Shown: piece after piece, positions 50,139-59,599 of the stretch | Position numbering within the stretch: the first letter of the stretch is position 1 | How the letters are laid out: every line of letters starts with the position of its first letter | Source: Prevotella sp. | GTDB taxonomy: Bacteria; Bacteroidota; Bacteroidia; Bacteroidales; Bacteroidaceae | NCBI GenBank assembly: GCA_017645645.1 | Contig: JAGCOB010000023.1 | Location: 1 to 64,000, forward strand | DNA: 64,000 bases | Direction: 5' to 3' | Made by a program: the position numbers and the translations under genes | The notes under the pieces: generated by a model | Told to the model about the DNA's origin: nothing | The model's input: only the letters and a program-made list of their open reading frames with translations | Databases searched by the model: none

Positions 50139-51167
50139 ATGAATAATAAAAAGCAACATAGGACATCCTTGAAAGACCTGGCAAAAGAACTGAATGTTAG
50201 TATAGCAACAGTCAGTCGTGCCTTACGAAACTCCACTGAAATAGGTGAAGAAATGCAGAAACGTGTAAAAGAATTGGCAAAGAAGATGAATTATCGTCCT
50301 AATCCTTTTGCACAGAGCCTGCGTAAAGAAGCACCAAAGGTAATTGGGGTGGTTGTGCCCAATCTGGTCACTCACTATTATGCTGCCGTTCTTGACGGTA
50401 TAGAGGAGGAAGCCAGAAGAGTAGGCTATAGTGTCATCAGCGCCAACAGCCATGAGAGTTTTGAGGATGAGGCTCATGTCATCGACAATTTTATTAGTCT
50501 TCACGTAGAAGGTATTATTGCCTGTCTGGCTCAGACGACAACAGACTATAGTCATTTTGAGGAACTCTCAGCAATGGGAATCCCTTTGGTGTTCTTCGGA
50601 CGTACTTGTCTTTCTGACCGTTTCTCCAGCGTGACGGCAAATGGAGATGAAGCAGCCCAGATGGCTACCCAGCACCTGATAGATACAGGTAGTCGTCGTA
50701 TCGCTTTTATAGGAGGTCCTAATCATCTGGATATGGTGCAGCGCCGTAAGCATGGCTATTTGGAGGCATTACGCGAAAACCGTATCCCTATTGAACGCGA
50801 ACTGGTAATGTGTGATAAAATCGACTATAATATCGCCATGAGGGCTACGGAGCGCTTGCTGAAAAGTCCTAATCGTCCAGATGCCATTCTTGCATTTAAC
50901 GATATCATTACTTTTGCTGCTTTTACGTCCATAAAACAGCTAGGGCTCAGGATTCCGGAAGATGTGGCGCTGATTGGTTTTACGGATGATGCCCATGCAG
51001 CCTATGTGACTCCCCGCTTGTCTGCCATTGAGGACCAGTCCCGTTTAATGGGAATCACGGCTTGTAAGATGTTACTCAGTAATATCAAAGGGGATACGAA
51101 AGTGTATAAGAAAATTGTTCCTCAGCAACTGGTGATTCGCGAGACATCTGCCAAAAACAAAAAGTAG
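50139..51167 (+). CDS. LacI-family transcriptional regulator
   Basis: A 342-residue repressor. The N-terminal helix-turn-helix is SLKDLAKELNVSIATVSRALRN with a hinge NYRPNPFAQSLR, followed by a periplasmic-binding-protein-like sugar domain (VIGVVVPNLVTHYYAAVLDGIEEEA onward). The effector is unknown. The upstream frame extension (50067-50138) runs through its own promoter and operator and is not coding. Probable targets are itself and the sensor/GH31 genes downstream, which have a weak operator-like sequence at 51191-51204. Confidence 0.93.
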   Translation: MNNKKQHRTSLKDLAKELNVSIATVSRALRNSTEIGEEMQKRVKELAKKMNYRPNPFAQSLRKEAPKVIGVVVPNLVTHYYAAVLDGIEEEARRVGYSVISANSHESFEDEAHVIDNFISLHVEGIIACLAQTTTDYSHFEELSAMGIPLVFFGRTCLSDRFSSVTANGDEAAQMATQHLIDTGSRRIAFIGGPNHLDMVQRRKHGYLEALRENRIPIERELVMCDKIDYNIAMRATERLLKSPNRPDAILAFNDIITFAAFTSIKQLGLRIPEDVALIGFTDDAHAAYVTPRLSAIEDQSRLMGITACKMLLSNIKGDTKVYKKIVPQQLVIRETSAKNKK

Positions 51168-51204
51168 GGCTTCGTGTCAAGAAATTGAAAAAACAAGCGT
51201 TTTA

Positions 51205-51236
51205 TTTGGTGGTATGGTAAAAAAAGTGTATTTTTG
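51205..51236 (+). promoter_or_regulatory. Promoter of the propeller sensor and GH31 genes
   Basis: TTTG (51205-51208), a 20-base spacer and TATTTTTG (51229-51236), 31 bases before the ATG at 51268. Just upstream, at 51191-51204, AAACAAGCGTTTTA is a weak LacI-operator-like sequence in the same relative position as in the lacI promoter. Confidence 0.85.
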
Positions 51237-51267
51237 CAAATACTAACCCCAAAAACCGTTTTGACCA

Positions 51268-54200
51268 ATGACTAAGAAGTCGGTTTGCTTATTTATATTG
51301 ATGCTTTTGATGCCATTCGTGGCAAGGGCAGCCATTGAAGATATCAAGTTCAGTCGTCTGGATACTCGTGACGGACTCAGTAACTCTCAGTTATTGTGTA
51401 TTCTCAGGGATTCCAGGGGACAGATGTGGTTTGGTACACCTTATGGCCTGAACCGATATGACGGTTATCGCATCAAGACCTTCTACTCGTATGCTAAGGA
51501 CACCACGACCCTGCGTAATAACTATGTTGACGAGATTTATGAGGCACACGACGGCAAGCTTTGGTTGCGACAGGGTATGAATTATACCATTTTCGATCCG
51601 GTGACGGAAAAGTGTGACCGCCATCCGGAAGTAATATTGCATGAATTCGGCATCAAGGGCGGTATAGAGCGCCTTTATATCGACAAATACAAGGACTTCT
51701 GGGTGAAGACCTTTGACGAGGGTTTTTGGTATTATAGTCCGCATACGAAAAAGATCAGACATTATCCGTTTGGCTATGGTCCCCAGCAGTTCAATAATGA
51801 CTTTGGTGTTTCTAGTTTTGCTGAGTTCGGGAAGAGCCTGTTGGTGTCTTCCAGTAAAGGAGAGATATTCTGTTTCAACCGTGAAAAGGGCTGGATCAGT
51901 TGGAAGAGCAGTTATCTGCGTCGTAAGGGACTTGTCAATGACCAAGATTGTAAACTGCGTATTGACAATCAGGGGAATGTCTATGCCATCGTCACAGGAA
52001 GAGTTTTTGTAAAGCCTAATAATCAGCGCCGCTGGTATCACTCCATGCAAGACTTTCTTCGTTTCAAGGGATTAGAGAATGTGCCTGAGGAAATGAATAT
52101 CTGGGATGTGCGCCTTGACAGGAAGAAGCGCTTGTGGATAGCCACTGACCATCAGGGACTGATTATTGCCGATCGGTATAACAAGGAGATTCGTCAATTT
52201 CTGACAGATAAGTTTGATGAGTCTACCATCAGTGACAATACCTTGCGTGTCATCTATCAGGACCAGTTGGGACGTATGTGGATAGGCTCCTATATGAATG
52301 GTGTCAATCTCTATGCGGAGAGTGGTAATAATTTCCGTAACCTTGAACTGGGAAATATCAATACGATCTGTGTCGATTCGGCAGGTAATTACTGGTTAGG
52401 TACGAATGACAAGGGTATTATCTGCTACAATCCCCATACGGAGGAGCAGGTAGTCTATGACAAGGCTAACAGTGGTATAGGCTCTAATACCATGGTGGGC
52501 TCCCTAGGTGCTCGCGATGGCTCAGTTTGGTTTGGAACCTATGAGGGTGGATTGATACATATTAAGGATGGTCATGTGACAAACTATCGGGCAACAGGTA
52601 AACCTACCGACCTTGCCAACGATAATGTATGGACGATTTTTGAAGACTATTGGGGATATATTTGGATAGGAACCTTGGGAAGTGGTGTGCAGCGCATGAA
52701 TCCTAAGACAGGAAAGATGGACGTGCCTATATCCACCAAGAACTCCATTCTCCCCAGCGATTATATTTCAACCATTGCTCCGACGAATAAGGGATGGTTG
52801 ATGGCGACCCATTCCCAGTATTATTCTATCATCAACCCGCGTACTAAAAAGATTATCAATCGCAATATCAAAGATAACAAGGATGATATTCAGATTACGG
52901 AGACATCTATCAATGGTATGCAGGACAGTCGCGGACTTTCCTGGCAAGGTTCTGCCTCAGGTGCCACCGTCTGGGATTTGAAGACGAATCATGTCTATCT
53001 TATCGATATGCGCTCCGGATTGTTCGGCTCGACAGTGAACGGCATTATAGAGGATGAGCGGCACACGATGTGGATCGTTACTGACCATGGTGTCTCCAAT
53101 ATAATTCCTCAGAAAGGGTGGAATGACACCTGGAACTTTGTCATCCAAAGCTACAACAACCGTGACGGACTCCAGAAAGGTCCGTATAACCAGCGTTCCC
53201 TCTGTTGTACAAAAGACGGTAAGATTCTGATTGGCGGACAGGGTGGACTGGATATCATCGACCCTCGGAAGATGGGTAAGGGCAGACTGAAGGAAGTGCC
53301 TGTGTTCAGTGGTCTGAAGATCGCAGGACGTGAGGTGGCTGTCGGCGAGAAAGTGGACGGACGTGTCATCTTGGAGGAGGCATTGGACTACTGTCGTGAG
53401 ATTAGTCTTCGCTTCGATGAGGAGTTTACCGTCCAGTTGGGAAGCAACAGCGGTGAGATTCATAACCGTTCCCGTTTTGTCTATAAGATGGCAGGCTATA
53501 ATGATGAATGGATCAAGACAGAGGAGGTCAATCCGAATGTTGCCTACCAGAGTCTTCGTGCCGGCTTCTATTATCTCTGTGTCCGTATGCTCAATGATGA
53601 CGGTACCTTCGGGAACAAAGAGAGCCGTATTGCCATTACTATCCGTCCGCCTTTCTGGCGTACCCGTTGGATGGTACTTGGCTACATGATTATCCTCGCC
53701 TTGGGCGTATGGTTCTGGCGCAAATGGTATATCAGGCACCATGAGAGACGGATGGAGGCGGAGAGTGTACGTCGTGAGTTGGAGAAACAGCAGTGGATGA
53801 ACGAGATGCGTATGCATCTGGTCAACGAGCATGCTGAGAATAAGACACCGTTCATGAACCAGCATGAAGAGGTCGTCTTAAACAAACAGGTCGTTGATTT
53901 GGTGGCATTCGCCAGTGACTATTGTAAGCAATACAAGTCTCCTGTTCCCAAGACACCCGTGAAGGTGAACTTCCTCTCGTCTATCAAGGAACTGAAGGTA
54001 AGTTTCGATCCTGAAAAGATAGCCGAGATATTCGATATTACCTTCAAGAATGCTGCTATCTTTGCTCCCAACGACTGTGTCATCAGTCTGGGTGTAGCAC
54101 TTACGCAGGGCGACAAGGCACAGATACAGATTGCCGATAACGGTATTGGTATTAAAGATGAGTTCAAGGAGCATGCCTTTGACCCGATTGTCAATGGCGA

Positions 54201-54348
54201 AGGGGCTAATTTGGATAAGGTGAAGGCGATTGTTGATGCCCATGAGGGGGAGGTTCATATCGAGGACAATCCTGGCGGCGGTACCATTATCGTCATTACC
54301 ATACCGGCTTATGAGGTAATAGAAGAAGCAGAAATCATAGAAGACTAA
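51268..54348 (+). CDS. Two-component-like sensor with propeller and Y_Y_Y domains but no normal phosphorelay
   Basis: A 1026-residue protein. Signal peptide (1-21), then a two-part regulator propeller with repeated (M/L)WFGT-x-x-GLNRYD-like blades (about residues 25-690), a Y_Y_Y domain (about 700-790), one membrane helix (about 800-817), a short helical linker and a HATPase domain (about 880-1015) with N-box FKNAAIFA and G1 box ADNGIGI. No His-Glu-x-Arg-Thr-Pro motif is seen; the nearest sequence is EHAENKTPF. There is no receiver and no AraC helix-turn-helix, unlike hybrid two-component sensors of about 1300 residues. It is followed after 16 bases by GH31. Confidence 0.83.
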   Translation: MTKKSVCLFILMLLMPFVARAAIEDIKFSRLDTRDGLSNSQLLCILRDSRGQMWFGTPYGLNRYDGYRIKTFYSYAKDTTTLRNNYVDEIYEAHDGKLWLRQGMNYTIFDPVTEKCDRHPEVILHEFGIKGGIERLYIDKYKDFWVKTFDEGFWYYSPHTKKIRHYPFGYGPQQFNNDFGVSSFAEFGKSLLVSSSKGEIFCFNREKGWISWKSSYLRRKGLVNDQDCKLRIDNQGNVYAIVTGRVFVKPNNQRRWYHSMQDFLRFKGLENVPEEMNIWDVRLDRKKRLWIATDHQGLIIADRYNKEIRQFLTDKFDESTISDNTLRVIYQDQLGRMWIGSYMNGVNLYAESGNNFRNLELGNINTICVDSAGNYWLGTNDKGIICYNPHTEEQVVYDKANSGIGSNTMVGSLGARDGSVWFGTYEGGLIHIKDGHVTNYRATGKPTDLANDNVWTIFEDYWGYIWIGTLGSGVQRMNPKTGKMDVPISTKNSILPSDYISTIAPTNKGWLMATHSQYYSIINPRTKKIINRNIKDNKDDIQITETSINGMQDSRGLSWQGSASGATVWDLKTNHVYLIDMRSGLFGSTVNGIIEDERHTMWIVTDHGVSNIIPQKGWNDTWNFVIQSYNNRDGLQKGPYNQRSLCCTKDGKILIGGQGGLDIIDPRKMGKGRLKEVPVFSGLKIAGREVAVGEKVDGRVILEEALDYCREISLRFDEEFTVQLGSNSGEIHNRSRFVYKMAGYNDEWIKTEEVNPNVAYQSLRAGFYYLCVRMLNDDGTFGNKESRIAITIRPPFWRTRWMVLGYMIILALGVWFWRKWYIRHHERRMEAESVRRELEKQQWMNEMRMHLVNEHAENKTPFMNQHEEVVLNKQVVDLVAFASDYCKQYKSPVPKTPVKVNFLSSIKELKVSFDPEKIAEIFDITFKNAAIFAPNDCVISLGVALTQGDKAQIQIADNGIGIKDEFKEHAFDPIVNGEGANLDKVKAIVDAHEGEVHIEDNPGGGTIIVITIPAYEVIEEAEIIED

Positions 54349-54364
54349 AACAATAAATAAGAAC

Positions 54365-57361
54365 ATGAAGAATATGAGAACATGGATGACCGCTGTCCTG
54401 ACAGTATTGGCGGTTGCCGGATGGGCAGATGACTATACAGTCAGCGGCAACTTCGTGACCATTCCTGTGAAGAAGGCAAAGGCTGGTGGTGCCCAGGTGG
54501 TGCGCCTGCAAGTGATTAATGACAATATTATCCGTGTGCAGGCAACTTCAGAGCGCACACTGCCGAAGAAACAGAGTCTGATGATTGTACCGCAGACGGC
54601 ACAGCCGAAGTTCACGGTAAAGGAAGACGACGACAAGGTGATTGTCAAGGCAAAGAATGTGGAGGCTCGTGTGGATGCAGAATCTGGCAAGATTACTTTC
54701 TTCGATGCCAATGGCAAGGAGTTGCTGAAAGAGGCGAAGGACGGCAAGAGGTTCAAGAACTTCACTGTTCCTGAGCGTGAATTCGGTATCAAAGGCGGAG
54801 CTCCGCTTACAGAGGAGATGAAGCACGGACTGCAGTGGCAGATGAAGTTCGACTCTCCTGACGATGAGGCTTTCTATGGTCTCGGCCAGCATCAGAGTGA
54901 GGAATTCAATATGAAGGGCAAGAACGAGGATCTCTTCCAGTATAATACGAAGGTGTCGATACCCTTTGTGCTCTCCAATAAGAACTATGGCATCCTGTGG
55001 GATTCGTATAGTTATTGCCGTTTCGGTAATCCTAACGACTACCTGCAACTGAACCGTGCCTTCAAGCTCTATGACAAACAGGGCAGGGAAGGTCATCTGA
55101 CAGGTACCTATATCGACCGCAATGGTAAGAAACTCGTGCGTGACGAGGACAGCATCTATTATGAATATGGTACACCTGCGAAATCGGAGATTGCCTTGAA
55201 GACCGATAATGGCGGTATCAAGAACCTGCCGCAGGACTTTAACCTGCAAGGTGCCAATGTGGTCTATGAGGGCTTCATTGAACCTGAGTGCTGTGGTAAA
55301 TGTACAGGCAAGGCTGTCGACTATCAGTTCATCCTCTATTATGCAGGATATATGAAGGTGTATATCGACGGCAAGGAGGTGGTGCCTGAGCGTTGGCGTA
55401 CCGCCTGGAATCCGAATACCTATAAGTTTACCGCCAAGGTACGCAAGGGCGTAAAGAACCAGTTGCGCATCGAATGGCAGCCCGATGGCGGTGAGAGCTA
55501 TTGTGGTTTGCGTGTGGCGGAGCCCTGTAGTGAGGAGGAACGTGGTCAACTGAGTATCTGGAGTGAGATGGCACGTGACATGGACTATTATTTCATTGCA
55601 GGTAATAACTTCGACGAGGTCATCAGTGGCTATCGTACCCTGACAGGTAAGGCTTCCCTCTATCCTAAGTGGGTGCTGGGCTTCTGGCAGAGTCGTGAGC
55701 GTTATCAGACCTCTCAGGAGATAGAGGACAACCTCGCTGAGTTCCGCAAGCGTCATATCCCCATCGATAATATCGTACAGGACTGGAACTACTGGCCTGA
55801 GGACCAGTGGGGCAGTCATCAGTTTGAGGCTTCACGCTATCCTGATCCGCAGGCGATGCTCGACAAGGTTCATGCCATGCACGGACGTTTCATGATCTCC
55901 GTATGGCCTAAGTTCTATGTGAACACAGAGCATTACAAGGAACTTGACAAGAACGGGTGGATGTACAACCAGTCACCGACGGATGATATCCATGACTGGG
56001 TAGGTCCTGGCTATAAGAACGGCTTCTATGATGCCTATGATGCAGGAGCCCGTAAGATGTTCTGGCGACAGATGGACGAGAATCTCTATTCGAAGTACAA
56101 CCACGACGGTATTGCCGGTGTGGATGCCTGGTGGATGGATGCCTCAGAGCCTAATGTCCGCGACTGTACGCCGATGTGGTATCGCAAGGCACTCAGCGGT
56201 CCTACAGCCCTTGGTACGTCAACGGAGTTCTTCAATGCATATTCCACTGTCAATGCCGATGCTATCTACAACGGACAGCGCAGTGTGTGGAAGGGTAAGG
56301 CGAATGAGCCTCGTGTCTTCCTGTTGACGCGTAGCGGTTTTGCTGGTGAGCAGCGTTTCTCTACGGCGACGTGGAGTGGTGACATTGGTACCCGTTGGGA
56401 GGATATGCGTGCCCAGATGACGGCAGGCTTGAACTATTCGATGTCGGGTATTCCCTTCTGGGGTATGGATCAGGGCGGCTTCTGTGTAGAGAACCGTTAC
56501 GTGGCAGCTCAGCAACTCTTCAATAATACGGGCGTGGAGAACGAGGACTTGAAGGAGTGGCGTGAGCTGCAGGCCCGTTGGAGCCAGTTCGGTGCCTTCA
56601 TCCCCCTGTTCCGTGTACATGGTCAGTGGCCTACTCGTGAGATATGGAACATCGCTCCCGATAATCATCCTGCCTATCAGTCGTTCGTCTACTACGACAA
56701 GCTGCGTTATCGCCTGATGCCGTATATGTATTCATTGGCAGGCTGGGCTCATTTCAAGGACTACACCCTGATGCGTGCCCTTGTCATGGACTTCAATGGT
56801 GACAAGGAAGTGGAGAATATTGGCAACCAGTGGATGTTCGGTCCTGCCCTGATGGCATGTCCTGTCGGCTATTACAAGGCACGTAACCGCAGTGTCTACT
56901 TCCCCAAGCAGTGTGGCTGGTATAACCTCTATACCAATGAGTATGTGGAGGGTGGACAGCGTCTCATTGTCGATGCGCCCTATGAGCAGATTCCTGTCTT
57001 CGTGCGCGAGGGAGCCATCATCCCCTTCGGTCCCGAGATGGAGTGGTGCGACGAGAAACCTGCGGAACTCATCAACCTCTATATTTATGCAGGACAGAAT
57101 GGTGCCTTCCAGCTCTATGAGGACGAGGGTGTGAACTATAACTACGAGAAGGGCAAGTATGCCACCATCGATATCACCTACGATGATGCCGCCAAGACAG
57201 TAACGTTCGGTGCCCGTCAGGGTAACTTCAACGGCATGCTGAAGAACCGCCGCTTCAATGTGGTACTGATTACCAAGGATGCACCCAAGGCTCTCAACCT
57301 TGACAATCCTCAGGGTACAATGGTACAGTATAGTGGCAAGATAGTGAGTGTGAAACTGTAA
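54365..57361 (+). CDS. Exported GH31 glycosidase with PA14 insertion (alpha-xylosidase type)
   Basis: A 998-residue enzyme. Signal peptide about residues 1-21 (ending AGWA). A GH31 N-terminal beta-sandwich is interrupted by a PA14-like domain (about residues 245-385), an arrangement known from alpha-xylosidases acting on xyloglucan oligosaccharides. The catalytic barrel has the nucleophile in AWWMDASEPN (Asp 592) and the acid/base region TATWSGDIGTRW. alpha-Glucosidase activity is an alternative. Cotranscribed with the sensor gene upstream; no other xyloglucan genes are in view. Confidence 0.9.
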   Translation: MKNMRTWMTAVLTVLAVAGWADDYTVSGNFVTIPVKKAKAGGAQVVRLQVINDNIIRVQATSERTLPKKQSLMIVPQTAQPKFTVKEDDDKVIVKAKNVEARVDAESGKITFFDANGKELLKEAKDGKRFKNFTVPEREFGIKGGAPLTEEMKHGLQWQMKFDSPDDEAFYGLGQHQSEEFNMKGKNEDLFQYNTKVSIPFVLSNKNYGILWDSYSYCRFGNPNDYLQLNRAFKLYDKQGREGHLTGTYIDRNGKKLVRDEDSIYYEYGTPAKSEIALKTDNGGIKNLPQDFNLQGANVVYEGFIEPECCGKCTGKAVDYQFILYYAGYMKVYIDGKEVVPERWRTAWNPNTYKFTAKVRKGVKNQLRIEWQPDGGESYCGLRVAEPCSEEERGQLSIWSEMARDMDYYFIAGNNFDEVISGYRTLTGKASLYPKWVLGFWQSRERYQTSQEIEDNLAEFRKRHIPIDNIVQDWNYWPEDQWGSHQFEASRYPDPQAMLDKVHAMHGRFMISVWPKFYVNTEHYKELDKNGWMYNQSPTDDIHDWVGPGYKNGFYDAYDAGARKMFWRQMDENLYSKYNHDGIAGVDAWWMDASEPNVRDCTPMWYRKALSGPTALGTSTEFFNAYSTVNADAIYNGQRSVWKGKANEPRVFLLTRSGFAGEQRFSTATWSGDIGTRWEDMRAQMTAGLNYSMSGIPFWGMDQGGFCVENRYVAAQQLFNNTGVENEDLKEWRELQARWSQFGAFIPLFRVHGQWPTREIWNIAPDNHPAYQSFVYYDKLRYRLMPYMYSLAGWAHFKDYTLMRALVMDFNGDKEVENIGNQWMFGPALMACPVGYYKARNRSVYFPKQCGWYNLYTNEYVEGGQRLIVDAPYEQIPVFVREGAIIPFGPEMEWCDEKPAELINLYIYAGQNGAFQLYEDEGVNYNYEKGKYATIDITYDDAAKTVTFGARQGNFNGMLKNRRFNVVLITKDAPKALNLDNPQGTMVQYSGKIVSVKL

Positions 57362-57432
57362 CGAACATTCCCTTTGCAGCGTACGCTGCGTCTTGAAAAA
57401 GGCAGGAATGAAAATAGGAAGAATCACCCAAT

Positions 57433-59513
57433 ATGATCACAAAAATAACATTTACAAAACATTTCATATTACTATTGTTCAGCCTCGCGGTTTCGGCGGT
57501 GGCTGTAGCCCAGTCTTCAGAAAAGAGGGCAAGTTCGCTTTCAAGGCTTCTTCATAAGCATGTCTATCAAGGTGAATACGAAAGGCCTGCTGTCAAGGTT
57601 GAGGCTCCCAAAGATGCCAGGCGGCCAAGAATGCCCTTGGCGCCAGCTTCAATGAGCGCGTGTGGTTTCCTGGCGAATGGGAAGAGGTAAAGGCGGTGGT
57701 TATTACTGCGCGTTACGAGTACCTTGTTCCTGGTCATGAGGACGATGGCAGATACTATGCCAACCAGATTGTCAAGAACTGGGGTAATCAGTATTTCCAG
57801 GAAGATGCATATTCCCCAGCTAAGTTTCTAGGAGAGGGCCCCTGTAAGTCGAGAGTGGATGTCGTGACCCTGGATGCTCAGCCCTTCCTATATGTTATGG
57901 ATGGCATTCAGAAAGCAGGAGCAGAGGCCTGGGTGCGCATAGAGGAAGCCGGCGACGAGCAGATTATACGCACTGCCATGCAGAACGCTGGTCTCCAGAC
58001 CGACAAGATGCGGTTCTTCGTAGCTCCGGGCAATGCCTTCTGGTATCGCGACTGCGGACCTATCTGCTTCTATTATGGTGACGACGACAAGATTGGCATG
58101 CTCGACTTCTTCTATGGTTATACACGTCCCTGCGACGACCTGCTGCCCTCCGTGCTCCGTTGGAAGTTTGGTATGCGCAACTTTTTCAGCGACCTCATCT
58201 GGGAAGGCGGCAACTGCCTGGTCGATGGCATTGGCGGTCTCGTCACCAGCACCGCTACCTACAGGCAGAACACGGATACCATAGGGCGCTTGCACTGGGA
58301 CGGCATCAACCCCGCTACCATCAAGTATGACGAGAGGCAGCCACTCTACCCCGTGGATGTGAAGTTCACCCTCGCAAACCTGCTCGGTCAGCGTCAGACC
58401 ACTATCGTGCCCACACTCAACTACGATGGCGGCACAGGCCATATCGACCTCTATCTCGATGCCACCGACGAGAACGCCTTCTACATGGCACAGATGCCCG
58501 AAAACTATGACTGGTGGAGCGATTACGACATCAGTGTCGGCAACACCGCCATTCTCTTCAACAAGAAGAGCTTCTTCGGCCGTCAATACTACAACAATGC
58601 CTCGCTGCCTTTCCCTTCCAAGAACGACGGCTCAGGGTGGGAGAGCGAAGAAGAATACGGCAAGGTAGCCCGTACCTATGCCAACCACCTCATCTGCAAT
58701 GGCTACATCCTTCAGCCATGCTTCTCGCCTGTGGGCGAAGACGGAATGCCTACGGCAGAGTGGGACCGTAAGAACATCGAGAAGATGAAATCCTACTACC
58801 CGGGCTACACCTTCTATTGCATCGACATGCGCACCTTCGACGGCTCAGGCGGCTCCATCCACTGCATCACCAAGCAGATACCCGCCGACAATCCTGTGCG
58901 CATCATCCATAAGGACATCTTTGGCAAGGTCAACCCCGTCATACCGAAATCCACCGATCCGTCGTACATACCCTTCAGCACCATCATCACCAATAAGAGT
59001 GGCATCAAGGAAGCCTCGCTCTGTTACACCACCGATGGCAATCAATGGCACGAAGTAAAGCTCGCGGCCAATGGCAACTGCTGGCATGCCGATGTACCCC
59101 TGAGCGCCTTCACCGGTGGTCAGCCCATCCCGGCCGAGGGCATCCAGGTGTCTTATTATCTCACAGCCACCTCCAACAATGGCAAGACCGTCACCAAGCC
59201 TATCAATGCACAGAAGGGAAGCCTCTACGACTTCACCATCACCTGCGCTGTCGAATACGACAAGAATATGTTCGACTACGCCACCGAGCCTGCACCAGTT
59301 GATCAGATCAAGTTTATTATGGCCAAAGACCTGATACGTGAAGACACCAGCGTCGAACCCACAGGCATTATTGAAGTGAAGAGTGAATGGTCAATGGTCA
59401 ATGGTCAATGGTCAATGAATAAATGGTACACCATCAACGGCATGCCACTTGCCCAGAAGCCCACGGCTAAGGGAATCTACATCTACAACGGCAACAAGGT
59501 CGTGATTAAGTGA
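57433..59513 (+). pseudogene. Agmatine deiminase/PPAD-family protein, frameshifted near its start
   Basis: The first frame (57433-57690) gives a signal peptide and linker up to RMPLAPASMS; the second frame (GTG at 57660 onward, to 59513) continues with ERVWFPGEWEEVKAVVI, so one gene is split by a shift at about 57650-57660. The main part has the PF04371 motifs FWYRDCGP, WEGGN and GGSIHCIT with the catalytic Cys, then an Ig-like region and a short C-terminal segment (YTINGMPL to VVIK) like Bacteroidetes sorting tails. Deiminates a guanidino substrate (agmatine or C-terminal arginine). The shift may be real or a base error. Confidence 0.8.
59389..59418 (+). repeat. TGGTCAA heptamer repeat (about four copies) inside the deiminase-family gene
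   Basis: Four tandem TGGTCAA units (position good to one or two bases) code the stretch WSMVNGQWSM just before the C-terminal sorting-like segment. Because seven is not a multiple of three, gain or loss of one unit would change the frame of the tail. Confidence 0.8.
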
Positions 59514-59599
59514 GCGCAGAAAAACGCTAAAGCTATCTACGACAAGGCTTTCGTAGGTCTTGCGGATTCTTAACTTATTTCACACCCACGAACATGACT

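Noticed and set aside
54548-55819. 423-codon frame opposite the GH31 gene
   Set aside because: Composition is that of an antisense shadow; GH31 and PA14 motifs are on the other strand.
57376-57389. Perfect palindrome GCAGCGTACGCTGC after GH31 as terminator or operator
   Set aside because: No loop-friendly centre, no T tract and no promoter box next to it; left as unexplained.
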